Shown one piece after another: positions 46,960 through 55,431 of a DNA stretch of 64,000 nucleotides (the stretch's first letter is position 1; each line of letters starts with the position of its first letter). Position numbers and translations under genes: made by a program. The notes beneath the pieces are model-generated. The model was not told the origin of the DNA. It made no database searches and saw nothing but the letters and a program-made list of their open reading frames with translations. This DNA comes from Pseudaminobacter sp040049255. GTDB lineage: Bacteria; Pseudomonadota; Alphaproteobacteria; Rhizobiales; Rhizobiaceae. The DNA is taken from positions 62,001-126,000 of the forward strand of contig NZ_JBDZDR010000008.1 of the NCBI RefSeq assembly GCF_040049255.1. Direction: 5' to 3'.

Positions 46960-48204
46960 TTGCCATCGAGAAAGCCGACATTTCGTGCGTGGCTGCCGGC
47001 GCTGCTTCTGGCGCTGGCGGTCGCGTCCGCCGGCTTTTTCGCCGAGGCGCTGTCATCTCCGGCCTACGCCCAGGAACGGATGATACGGCCCTGGAACCTG
47101 TTCGACCTCTTCCTGCCGCGCCGGGAAAGATATTACGAGCCGCCGGCGCAGAGGGTTCCGGTGCCGCACCACCAGCCGAAGCCCAAGGCTCGCGCCGCCA
47201 AGAAGTCGCCGGGCACCAAGGCCACTGCCGTTCCGCACGAGCCGGAGGTGGCAGCGGTTGAAAAGGCGCCCGACGCCAAGGTGGTGCTGGTCGTCGGCGA
47301 TTTTCTCGGAAGCGGGCTCGCCGAGGGCTTGTCGACCGTCTATGCGCAGAATCCGAAAGTCCGGGTCATCGACCGCTCGAAAGGCTCGTCCGGCTTCGTG
47401 CGGGAGGACCATTTCAACTGGGGCAAGGAAATCGGCCCCTTGATAGAGGCCGAAAAGCCGGCGGCAGTTGTCGTCATGCTCGGGTCAAACGACCGCCAGC
47501 GCATGCGCGTCGGCGCGACGAGCGAGACGCTTCGAACGGACAACTGGACGGAGGAATACACCCGCCGCGCTGATGAGATGGCGAAGGCCATTGCGGCGCG
47601 CAACGTGCCTTTCATCTGGGTCGGCATGCCCGCGTTCAGGCTTTCGAAGACGACGGCCGACATGCTGGCCTTCAACGACATCTATCGCGCGGCCAGCGAG
47701 GGTGCCGGCGGCGAATTCGTGGATGTGTGGGATGGCTTCGTCGACGAGAACGGCGCCTTCGTGAGCACGGGCCCCAATGTCAATGGCCAGCCCGAGCGCC
47801 TGCGGGGGGAAGACGGCATCAACTTCACCAGGGCGGGCAAGCGCAAGCTGGCCTTCTACGCCGAAAAGCCGCTTCGCAAGATGCTGGGCGTGGCTGCCGA
47901 GCCGGGCGAAGCGCTGGCGCCCGGTGTGTTTGCGCCGGCGCCCGGGGCCGACAAGGCAAAGCCTGTCGACCGCACGCCGCCGGTCTCGCTGAGCGACCCT
48001 GCGCTGGACGGTGGCGGCGAGCTGCTTGGCGCGCAGGCGACGACGCGGCAGGCGCCACGTTCGCCCAACGAGAAACTGATGAAGCAGGGCCTCGCGCCCG
48101 ATCCACAGCCCGGGCGCGCCGATGATTTTGCCGCGCCCGCGGGTTCGCCCTCGCCCGATGCCGCTGTGACCGCGCCCGTTCCGCCGCCCGCCGCCCGCCG
48201 ATGA
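46960..48204 (+). CDS. DUF459-family exported protein, SGNH-like fold with missing catalytic residues
   Basis: 414 residues: signal peptide (LPALLLALAVASAGFFAEAL), a Pro/Lys-rich linker, an SGNH-like domain (about 105-310) and a Pro/Ala-rich tail. Block I reads VVGDFLGSGLAEGL with Phe where SGNH enzymes have the nucleophilic serine. Block III GSNDRQRM is intact. Block V reads DGINFTRAG, with Asn in the place of the usual histidine. Start is TTG 46960 with GGAG eight bases before. It lies 26 bases after the transglycosylase, suggesting a joint envelope role. Confidence 0.78.
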   Translation: MPSRKPTFRAWLPALLLALAVASAGFFAEALSSPAYAQERMIRPWNLFDLFLPRRERYYEPPAQRVPVPHHQPKPKARAAKKSPGTKATAVPHEPEVAAVEKAPDAKVVLVVGDFLGSGLAEGLSTVYAQNPKVRVIDRSKGSSGFVREDHFNWGKEIGPLIEAEKPAAVVVMLGSNDRQRMRVGATSETLRTDNWTEEYTRRADEMAKAIAARNVPFIWVGMPAFRLSKTTADMLAFNDIYRAASEGAGGEFVDVWDGFVDENGAFVSTGPNVNGQPERLRGEDGINFTRAGKRKLAFYAEKPLRKMLGVAAEPGEALAPGVFAPAPGADKAKPVDRTPPVSLSDPALDGGGELLGAQATTRQAPRSPNEKLMKQGLAPDPQPGRADDFAAPAGSPSPDAAVTAPVPPPAARR

Positions 48205-48283
48205 GCCGGCGGGCAGGAGCCTGGTATTGATCGAAGCTCAGTCCCGCTCCGGCCGCGCGTCGCGCGCGTGAGCCGGCTGCGGC

Positions 48284-49348
48284 TCAGGCCCAGCCGGCCA
48301 GTTCGCGGCGCACCAGCGTATCGATGACGGCCATGCCGTCGTCGCTGTCATTGAGGCAAGGTATGTGCGTGAAATTCTTGCCGCCGCCATGGTGGAAGAT
48401 CTCGGCGGCCTCGCCGGCGATTTCCTCCAGCGTCTCGATGCAGTCGGCCGAGAAGCCGGGGTTGATGACGGCGATCGACTTCACGCCTTCCTTGGCCAGC
48501 TTCTCCACCGTCTTGTCGGTGTAGGGCTGCAGCCATTCCTGTGCGCCGAAGCGCGACTGGAAGGTGGTGATGAGCTTCTTGTCATCCCAGCCCAGCCGCT
48601 CGCGCAGCAGCCGCGTCGTCTTCAGGCAGTGGCAGTGATAGGGGTCGCCCTTCTCGAAATAGGCTTTCGGTATGCCGTGATAGGAAGCAAGCACCACCTC
48701 CGGCTCGAAGTCGAGCGTGGCAAGGTGGCTGTTCACCGAATTGGCCAGCGCCTCGATATAGGCCGGCTCATCGTAATAGGCAGGCACGGTGCGGATCGCG
48801 GGCATGGCGCGGATTTTCATCAGCGCCCGGAAAAGCTGGTCGCTGGCGGTCGCGGTGGTTGTGGCCGAGAACTGCGGGTAGAGCGGGAACATCACGATGC
48901 GTTCGCAGCCCTGGTCCATCAAGCGCTGAACCGAACTCGCGATCGACGGGGTGCCGTAGCGCATGCCCCAGTCCACCACCACGTTCGGCTTGTCGGCCAG
49001 CATCTGGGAGAGCTTTTCGGCCTGCGCGCGCGTGTAGGTGCGCAGCGGCGATTCGTTCTTCGCCTCGTTCCAGATGGTCTTGTAGTTGGCGCCGGATTTC
49101 TTCGGCCGGGTGGTCAGCACCAGCCCGTAGAGGATCGGATACCAGACCACGCGCGACAGCTCGATCACGCGCGGATCGGACAGGAATTCCCTGAGATAGC
49201 GCCACATCGGCGCAAAATCTGTGCCGTCCGGCGTGCCGAGGTTCACCAGCATGATGCCAACCTTGGGCTGCTTGACCGGCGGATGGCCGGCGGGCAGCGG
49301 CCCGATGTTCCGGTTTCCGGTCTGGACGTCGTCTGTGGTCAAGCTCAT
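48284..49348 (-). CDS. hemH: Ferrochelatase
   Basis: Inserts ferrous iron into protoporphyrin IX, the last step of haem synthesis. The 354 residues contain VGIMLVNLGTPDGTDFAPMW, LYPQFSATTTATASDQLF, the catalytic histidine in LASYHGIPKAYFEKGDPY and the conserved glutamate block INPGFSADCIETLEEIAGEA. The roughly 25-residue N-terminal extension is unusual in content but common in rhizobia. It converges with the DUF459 gene; a hairpin (TGAGCCG/CGGCTCA) near its stop has no T-run. Confidence 0.95.
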   Translation of the reverse strand: MSLTTDDVQTGNRNIGPLPAGHPPVKQPKVGIMLVNLGTPDGTDFAPMWRYLREFLSDPRVIELSRVVWYPILYGLVLTTRPKKSGANYKTIWNEAKNESPLRTYTRAQAEKLSQMLADKPNVVVDWGMRYGTPSIASSVQRLMDQGCERIVMFPLYPQFSATTTATASDQLFRALMKIRAMPAIRTVPAYYDEPAYIEALANSVNSHLATLDFEPEVVLASYHGIPKAYFEKGDPYHCHCLKTTRLLRERLGWDDKKLITTFQSRFGAQEWLQPYTDKTVEKLAKEGVKSIAVINPGFSADCIETLEEIAGEAAEIFHHGGGKNFTHIPCLNDSDDGMAVIDTLVRRELAGWA

Positions 49349-49543
49349 CTCGGCATTTCTCCCGCGCAGGCCCGGTACTTAGTGATGTCGAACCGGAATT
49401 CCAATGCAGCGTCTGGCCGCAGCCTCCTTCACGAGATCACGGCAAGGTTGCACCCGCCTGGCGCGACCGACGCTTGGACGCGGGGCACAACGGCAGGGCC
49501 CGCCGGACACGCGGAGGGCCTTTCTTCCGTCTCGCCGGCTTGC

Positions 49544-51388
49544 CTACTGCACGGCCGGAATGGTGAGTGTGGCGCCCACCGGCAGACGCCGCGCGGCATA
49601 TTTCGGGTTGGCCTTGGCGATCAGCCGCCACTTGGACGGATTGCCATAGGCCTTCTTGGCGATGTGCCAATAGGTGTCGCCAGCCACGATAGAGTGGCTG
49701 TCGCCGGCTGCCGGCTTGGCTTCGGCGGCGGGCGCGACTTCCGGCGTGGGCGCTGCGGCTTCGGCCGGGGCTTCTGCCCGGGCGAGTTCGGTTATGCGGC
49801 CTTCCAGTTTGGGCGTGTAGGGGCGGTTTGCGGCCAGATAATCGGCCACCACGTCTTCCAGGCTCGGCCCGTAGTCATAGGCGTTCTGCGCCTTTTCGGC
49901 GAAGATCTTGTAGCCGTCGCCGCCAGCCCGCACGAAGTCGTTGGCAGCCACGCCATAGATCTTGGCCGGGTCCAGCGGCTTCCAGGCGCCGTCTTCCATC
50001 ACCTCCGCCGATTTCAGCCGACCCTGGTTGGCTGCCACCGATTTGTCGAAGCTGTATTTCAGGCCCGCCACCTGCGGGAACTTGCCCTTGCCCTCCTCGA
50101 TCTCGCTGAGGCCCGCCTCGATGGAATCGGCAATGTCCTTGCCCGAAAGCTGGAATGTCGCCACCGTGTTCTGGAAGGGCAGGACCGTCAGCACGTCGCC
50201 CATGGTCACCACGCCCTTGCCGATGGAGGCGCGGATGCCGCCGCCGTTCTGGAACACGATCTGGACCCCTTGTCCCTTCACGCGGTCGAGAACGGCATCG
50301 GCGATCAGGTTACCCATCTCGCATTCCCGGGCGCGGCAGTTTTCGCGACTGCCGTCGATGTCGGCGGTTGTCTCCGACACCTGCTTGGCCTTCAATTCCT
50401 CGATCGGCGCGCCAAGCTCCTTGATGCGCGCCAGCACCGCTTCGTCGGGCTTGATCTTGGCGTCGAGATAGAGCGGGTCGCCGCTGGCTTCCTTGACGAT
50501 GCCGTTGTCGTCGAACACGACCTTGAACTCGCCGAGATATTTCGAATAGGAGGCTGCCTGCGTGACTGGCACCTTATAGCCTTCGGGGTTGTCGACCATG
50601 GTGGGGTAGGGCCCCTCGGCCTTCGGGTCGGTGTTGGAAAGCAGCGAGTGCGAATGCCCGCCCACCACCACGTCGACCCCGGGTATCCTGGCGATCATCT
50701 CCTTGTCGCGCGGATAGCCGACATGGGTCAGCGCGACGATCTTGTTCACGCCCTCGGCCTTCAGCTTCTCGACCTCGGCGGTGATTGTCTTGATGTCGTC
50801 CTCAATGGCGATGTTCGGGCCGGGCGCCGCCACTTCCGGCGTATCGTTCGTCACTGCGCCGACGATGCCGATCTTCTGGCCGCCGACTTCCAGCACGATC
50901 GAGGGCTTGATGCGGTCGCCCACCTTCGACTGGGCGTTCGGGTGAACATTGGCGCTCAGCACCGGAAATTGCACCTTTTCCAGGAAGGGCACCAACGCAT
51001 CCTCGCCGTCGTCGAACTCGTGGTTGCCCACGGTCATGGCGTCGAACTTCATCTGGTTCAGGAACTCGGCTTCCACGGCGCCCTTGTAGGTGGCGTAGAA
51101 CAGCGATCCCTGGAAATTGTCGCCGCCGTTGAGCAGAAGCACGTTCTGCCCTTCCAGCGCTTTGCGGCGTTCGGCAATGGCGGTCACCAGACGGGCCGCG
51201 CCGCCGATGCATTCGTCCTTGCTTTCCTCTTCCGCGGAGCAGGTCGATTCATACTTGTTGTTGGATTCGATGCGGCTGTGCCAATCGTTTATGTGCAGGA
51301 TGGTCAAGGTGTAGTCGGCAAATGAAGCGCCGGTGGACAGGGCCAGGGCCGATGCGCCCAGCGTAACGGCGACGACAAATTTCTTCAT
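49544..51388 (-). CDS. Periplasmic 5'-nucleotidase/metallophosphatase with C-terminal LysM domain
   Basis: Hydrolyses nucleotides or nucleotide sugars in the periplasm (family role). The 614 residues have a signal peptide (LGASALALSTGASFA), a metallophosphatase domain (LTILHINDWHSRIES, LLNGGDNFQGS, MTVGNHEFDDG, GGHSHSLLSN) and the 5'-nucleotidase C-terminal domain (VVTMGDVLTVLPFQNTVATF). An Ala/Pro/Glu linker then joins a LysM peptidoglycan-binding domain (SHSIVAGDTYWHIAKKAYGN to LTIPAVQ). The added LysM would hold the enzyme on the cell wall. Confidence 0.9.
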   Translation of the reverse strand: MKKFVVAVTLGASALALSTGASFADYTLTILHINDWHSRIESNNKYESTCSAEEESKDECIGGAARLVTAIAERRKALEGQNVLLLNGGDNFQGSLFYATYKGAVEAEFLNQMKFDAMTVGNHEFDDGEDALVPFLEKVQFPVLSANVHPNAQSKVGDRIKPSIVLEVGGQKIGIVGAVTNDTPEVAAPGPNIAIEDDIKTITAEVEKLKAEGVNKIVALTHVGYPRDKEMIARIPGVDVVVGGHSHSLLSNTDPKAEGPYPTMVDNPEGYKVPVTQAASYSKYLGEFKVVFDDNGIVKEASGDPLYLDAKIKPDEAVLARIKELGAPIEELKAKQVSETTADIDGSRENCRARECEMGNLIADAVLDRVKGQGVQIVFQNGGGIRASIGKGVVTMGDVLTVLPFQNTVATFQLSGKDIADSIEAGLSEIEEGKGKFPQVAGLKYSFDKSVAANQGRLKSAEVMEDGAWKPLDPAKIYGVAANDFVRAGGDGYKIFAEKAQNAYDYGPSLEDVVADYLAANRPYTPKLEGRITELARAEAPAEAAAPTPEVAPAAEAKPAAGDSHSIVAGDTYWHIAKKAYGNPSKWRLIAKANPKYAARRLPVGATLTIPAVQ

Positions 51389-51730
51389 GAACTGTCTCCC
51401 GATTGATGCTGACGAATAGAGTGCCCGCTGTCTTTGACCGTTTTGCTACGGTTCTCGGGGCGCATGTTCACATCGCGCCCGGGTCCATGCAAGCGCAATC
51501 CTGGCAGCGGCGGGGCGATGGTTAAAGCGGAAGCGGTGTGGGGGAGGTCCCGCGGTGGACGAAACCGGGCGGGCGAGACAGTCTGCGCCACATATCATGA
51601 CGGCGGGCTCTTGCGACCGCGTTCACGGCGATGCCGGAGCTTGTCCGGTCGACGGCGGGCGCCGACTGGCGAAGCGCGAGGCCGGGCCCCGCGCTTTGAA
51701 TAGGTTGGAGAGTCGCGCCTGCCTTCCGGC
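51389..51730. other. Gene-free stretch between the nucleotidase and omp10
   Basis: 342 bases upstream of the leftward nucleotidase gene. Short open frames on both strands lack ribosome sites and have no recognisable product. No hairpin terminator for omp10 (ending at 51731) or strong promoter was found. Confidence 0.5.
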
Positions 51731-52120
51731 TCAGCCTGTCACCTGCCGGCGCGTCAGCACGAATTGCTGGCCGTTGGAGCTGGTGCAGTTGAGCTGGTTG
51801 GGGGTCACCAGCGCGCAGTTGACGTTGGTCGTGCTCTGGCGGATCAGCGACCGCACGGTGATCTCCACCGTGCGGGCATCGGCCATACGGTAGCTTCCGT
51901 CGGCCAGCTTGTTGCCGGTGTCCAGCGCATTGGTCTGGAAGGCGCCGCCGGAGAACTGCGACACGGCAACGCCGTCAGTGCTCATCCATTCGCCCTCGAC
52001 GCCTCTGGGGGCAACCGAAATCGGTCCGCCGACCCCCGGCCCCGAACCCACGCATCCGGCCAGGCTGGCCGCTGCGGCCGCAATCGCCGCCGCCGAAATC
52101 AGTTTGCGCGCAATCGTCAT
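51731..52120 (-). CDS. omp10: Outer-membrane lipoprotein, Brucella Omp10 type
   Basis: 129 residues with a lipoprotein signal (AAAIAAAAASLAGC lipobox, Cys about 23). The mature part matches the Omp10/protease-inhibitor-Inh-like fold: GVEGEWMSTDGVAVSQFSGG, KLADGSYRMADARTVEI, and the distinctive TNVNCALVTPNQLNCTSSNG with two cysteines. In Brucella, Omp10 is a surface-exposed lipoprotein needed for full virulence; here a structural envelope role is likely. Confidence 0.9.
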   Translation of the reverse strand: MTIARKLISAAAIAAAAASLAGCVGSGPGVGGPISVAPRGVEGEWMSTDGVAVSQFSGGAFQTNALDTGNKLADGSYRMADARTVEITVRSLIRQSTTNVNCALVTPNQLNCTSSNGQQFVLTRRQVTG

Positions 52121-52151
52121 GGTTGAAAAACCCTCTCCTCAGTCCGCATCG

Positions 52152-52183
52152 AAAAAGCAATCGCCCCATTTCAGGGCGATTGC
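52152..52183 (-). terminator. Terminator of homospermidine synthase gene
   Basis: Ten-bp stem GCAATCGCCC/GGGCGATTGC with a 7-base loop, then five T on the minus strand, starting 37 bases beyond the stop of the gene at 52221. Confidence 0.85.
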
Positions 52184-52220
52184 AAGACATTGCCGGGATG
52201 GTTTGCCGGTCGAAGCCCGC

Positions 52221-53666
52221 CTAGCGAACCAGTATGTTACGGAACTGCCACGGATCCCGCGTGTCGATATCCTCCGGGAACAATCCCGGCCGACCTTCCA
52301 GCGGTGTCCAGTCCGTATAATGGCCCGTCACCGGACCAAGATAGGGACGCTGCACTTTGAGGCAACGGCGGTAGTCCATGGCGTCGGTGTCGACGATGCC
52401 GGCCTGCGGGTTCTCAAGCGCCCACACCATGCCGGCCAGCACGGCTGAAGTCACCTGAAGGCCGGTGGCGTTCTGGTAGGGGGCGAGCTCGCGCGTTTCC
52501 TCGAGCGTGAGCTGCGAGCCGTACCAGTAGGCGTTCTTGCCGTGGCCATAGAGCAGCACTCCCAGCTCGTCCTTGCCGTCGACCAGCTCGTCCTCGTCAA
52601 GCACGTGCTGCACGGGCTGCGGCCGGCCGGCCGCGCCGAACATCTCGTGCATGGAAAGCACGGCGTCGTTGCAGGGATGGTAGGCGTAGTTGCAGGTCGG
52701 CCGGTAGATGGCTTCGCCATTCCCGTCGCGCACGGTGAAGAAGTCCGCGATCGAGATCGCCTCGTTGTGGGTGACCAGGAAGCCATATTGCGCGCCCGGC
52801 GTCGGGCACCAGCTGCGCACGCGGGTGTTGGCGCCGGGCTGCTCCAGATAGATGCCCGCCCCGCAGCCGGTCTGGTGCCCCTTTGCGTTTTCGGGCAGCC
52901 ATTTCTCATGCGTGCCCCAGCCGAGTTCGGAGGGCTGCAGGCCTTCGGAAATGAAGCCCTCCACCGACCAGGTGTTCCAGAACACGTTGAGCGGTTTCGG
53001 GTTCCTGGTGAGCTGGGTGTCACGCTCGGCGATGTGGATGCCCTTGACGCCGGCCTGCTGCATCAGCCTGGCCCAACCGTCGCGATCGCCGGCCGCAGGT
53101 TCGGTGAATTCCAGGCCGAGATCGGTGGCGAGGTTGACCAACGCCTGCTTGACGAACCACGACACCATGCCGGGGTTGGCGCCGCAGCAGGATACGGCGG
53201 TGGTGCCGCCCGGCCGGTCGCGGATTTCCTGGAGAACGGTTTCACGCAGCGCGTAGTTGGTGCGCGAGGCGTTGTCGGCTTCGGTATCGAAATAGAAGCC
53301 CAGCCATGGCTCAACCACCGTGTCGATGTAGAGCACGCCGAGCTCGCGGCACAGCCGCATCAGCTCCAGTGACGAGGTGTCGACGGAGAGGTTGACGCAA
53401 AAGCCCTGGCCGCCGCCCTTGGTGAGCAGGGGTGTCAGCAGCTCACGGTAGTTCTCCCTGGTCACCGCCTCCTGGAGAAAGTCGATGCCGCGCTCATCGA
53501 GAATGTGGCGGTTGTCGTCGCGCGGGTCGATGACCGTCATGCGCGATTTGTCGAACTTGAAATGGCGTTCGATGAGAGGAAGTGTTCCCCGGCCGATCGA
53601 GCCGAAGCCGATCATCACCACCGGGCCGCTGATCTCACCGTGTACGGGCCATTCGTCATTCGCCAT
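52221..53666 (-). CDS. hss: Homospermidine synthase
   Basis: NAD-dependent formation of homospermidine from putrescine (or putrescine and spermidine), the main long polyamine of many rhizobia. The 481 residues open MANDEWPVHGEISGPVVMIG with the nucleotide-binding FGSIGRGTLPLIERHF, then MTVIDPRDDNR, TAVSCCGANPGMVSWF and WGTHEKWLPENAKGHQ. ATG 53666 follows AAGGAG ten bases upstream; the frame is open to 53735 with no conservation. Stand-alone gene with its own terminator. Confidence 0.94.
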   Translation of the reverse strand: MANDEWPVHGEISGPVVMIGFGSIGRGTLPLIERHFKFDKSRMTVIDPRDDNRHILDERGIDFLQEAVTRENYRELLTPLLTKGGGQGFCVNLSVDTSSLELMRLCRELGVLYIDTVVEPWLGFYFDTEADNASRTNYALRETVLQEIRDRPGGTTAVSCCGANPGMVSWFVKQALVNLATDLGLEFTEPAAGDRDGWARLMQQAGVKGIHIAERDTQLTRNPKPLNVFWNTWSVEGFISEGLQPSELGWGTHEKWLPENAKGHQTGCGAGIYLEQPGANTRVRSWCPTPGAQYGFLVTHNEAISIADFFTVRDGNGEAIYRPTCNYAYHPCNDAVLSMHEMFGAAGRPQPVQHVLDEDELVDGKDELGVLLYGHGKNAYWYGSQLTLEETRELAPYQNATGLQVTSAVLAGMVWALENPQAGIVDTDAMDYRRCLKVQRPYLGPVTGHYTDWTPLEGRPGLFPEDIDTRDPWQFRNILVR

Positions 53667-53772
53667 TCTATGAAAACTCCTTGGGGTTCGCGCCGCCGCT
53701 GCCATCGGCCCGGTCGGTCGCGAACTGCCAATCACAGAATGGCCTCACAATAAAGAAAAATCGAAGTCCGCT

Positions 53773-54699
53773 TCAGGCACCCGCCGCCATTTTTTCCAGC
53801 ACAGCGACCAGCCGGTCACGGTCGGCGGTAAGCCCCTTGTAGTCGAGCTGGTCCAGGTTGAGGGCGGCAAGCTGGGCGGCGAACGAAGAAGCCAACTGAG
53901 CCTTCTCCGGATGCCTGGCCAGCATGGTCAGCGGGTCGAGATAGATGCGGATCGTGAACAGGATGTCGCCCGAAATGGGAAGCTTGCGCAGCGTCTGGCG
54001 CTCGATGCGAATGAAGGCCTGCGCGGCAATCTCGTCAGTGCTGAATTTCGATGGGCGGTTGGTGGCGCGGTCGATGCGTTGCTGGTGCGAGAACGGCATG
54101 TAGAGGGCATTGCCGGCCTGCAGCGACCAGTTGAACCGCTGGACCGGCTGTTCTACCGCGAGGTGGTCGAAAATGCGTTCGATGATGTCGGCAGTGCGTG
54201 TGCCGCGACCGAAGGCCGGCACCGGTTCATGAATTTCCTGCAGCGCCAGGCCGAACTTTTCCCGGAGCGACCACGACGATGGGAAGCAAAGCGAGCCGGC
54301 GGCGAGGCGCCAGCCAATATCGCCCCTGCGCATCAGGATAAGGTCTTCCGGCACCAGCCGCGAGGCGGCTCGCAGCGGCTGCTCTGATGCCTCGCTTATG
54401 TCGATGCGGTGCGTGCCGCCCACCACGATTTCTTGGCCGTCCTGTTTGTAGATGTCGGGGTGATGCTCGAGCAGATAAGGCACCAGCATGTCCAGCACTT
54501 CGCGCTGGGCGGCGCTTGTGTCGGCCTGCTCGACGAACACCTTGTCGGCAATCGAGCCATAGAGCCTGTCCTTTTCCGCGAGATAGGCCTGAAGGTCGGC
54601 GTCGATCTCGATCCATTCTTGTGGGTCGAGAGGCTTCAGCGCGATTGTGAACGGCTTCGTCGAGCCATCGTACGGCGTATGGGCAGGCATGGTGTTCAA
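53773..54699 (-). CDS. DUF3445 protein, haem-dependent oxidative N-demethylase type
   Basis: 308-residue cytoplasmic protein matching DUF3445. Visible blocks are SWSLREKFGLALQEIHEPVP, RFNWSLQAGNALYMP and IRIERQTLRKLPISGDILFTIRIYLDPL. The characterised homologue in Pseudomonas is a haem-dependent enzyme that removes methyl groups from dimethylamine. The name is therefore from family, and the substrate here is unknown. It lies downstream of pabC in the same direction, with a gap of about 70 bases. Confidence 0.75.
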   Translation of the reverse strand: MNTMPAHTPYDGSTKPFTIALKPLDPQEWIEIDADLQAYLAEKDRLYGSIADKVFVEQADTSAAQREVLDMLVPYLLEHHPDIYKQDGQEIVVGGTHRIDISEASEQPLRAASRLVPEDLILMRRGDIGWRLAAGSLCFPSSWSLREKFGLALQEIHEPVPAFGRGTRTADIIERIFDHLAVEQPVQRFNWSLQAGNALYMPFSHQQRIDRATNRPSKFSTDEIAAQAFIRIERQTLRKLPISGDILFTIRIYLDPLTMLARHPEKAQLASSFAAQLAALNLDQLDYKGLTADRDRLVAVLEKMAAGA

Positions 54700-54771
54700 G
54701 GCTGTTTATTCCCCTCTTGTCTGTTGGGGCGAGATAAGCAGCCTCGTAAAAAGCGTGCAAGCCGGAGATGA

Positions 54772-55431
54772 CTAGGCCAGATGGGCGGGGATCAGGCCTC
54801 GCAACGAATTGCCGACATAAAGGGCGCGCGAGTTCCTCAGATCGTCGACGGTCAACACCGCTTCCACGGCCTTGCCGGCGTCCAGCATTTCGGCGCGAAG
54901 CACGCCGGCAAGCAGTCCGCTGCCCAGCGGCGGTGTCTTCAACGCGCCATCGCCCATGTCGGCGAAGATGGTGGTGATGGTGCCTTCGCAGACATTGCCG
55001 GCGTCATTCAGCAGGACCACCTCGTCGGCCGCCTCGCGCGAAAACTCTGCCCGCGCGGCATCGTATGCGTTGCGCAGCGTCGTCTTGTGGCGCAGCAGCG
55101 GGTTTTTGGCGTCCAGCCGGGTGGCAGCTATCGCCAGGGTCCAGACTGTGCCGGCGGGCAGAGGCACGAAGGACTGCATGGTGACGTTCGGCTGCCCGTC
55201 GCTGTCAAGCGTCAACCGAACCCGCAGCGGAGTGTCGCCGCCGACCGCGTGCACCAACGTCTCTTCGACGGACGGCCTGTCGAAGGCGAAGCCAAGTGCA
55301 CGCGCTGATGCCTCGAGCCGAGCCATGTGCCGGTCGAACCGCAAAAAGCCTTCGGCAGGCTCCCAGCGCAGCGTCTCGATCAGCTCGAAGCCGGCGGGGC
55401 TCCCGTCGCGAAGCGCGCTTTCAGAAGGCAT
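54772..55431 (-). CDS. pabC: Aminodeoxychorismate lyase-like class IV aminotransferase
   Basis: Converts aminodeoxychorismate to p-aminobenzoate for folate. The 219 residues include GFELIETLRWEPAEGFLRFD, RHMARLEASARALGF, then VVLLNDAGNVCEGTITTIFA (the cofactor and substrate glutamate/threonine block) and TPPLGSGLLAGVLRAEML. It overlaps the 3' end of pabB by 52 bases, fixing the pairing. The chain is shorter than E. coli PabC (269), lacking the usual N-terminal stretch, which is common for the PabB-linked form. Confidence 0.82.
   Translation of the reverse strand: MPSESALRDGSPAGFELIETLRWEPAEGFLRFDRHMARLEASARALGFAFDRPSVEETLVHAVGGDTPLRVRLTLDSDGQPNVTMQSFVPLPAGTVWTLAIAATRLDAKNPLLRHKTTLRNAYDAARAEFSREAADEVVLLNDAGNVCEGTITTIFADMGDGALKTPPLGSGLLAGVLRAEMLDAGKAVEAVLTVDDLRNSRALYVGNSLRGLIPAHLA

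Noticed and set aside
48365..51325. 986-codon plus-strand frame across hemH and the nucleotidase
   Set aside because: Antisense to two clear enzymes; the sequence is a typical high-GC mirror frame.
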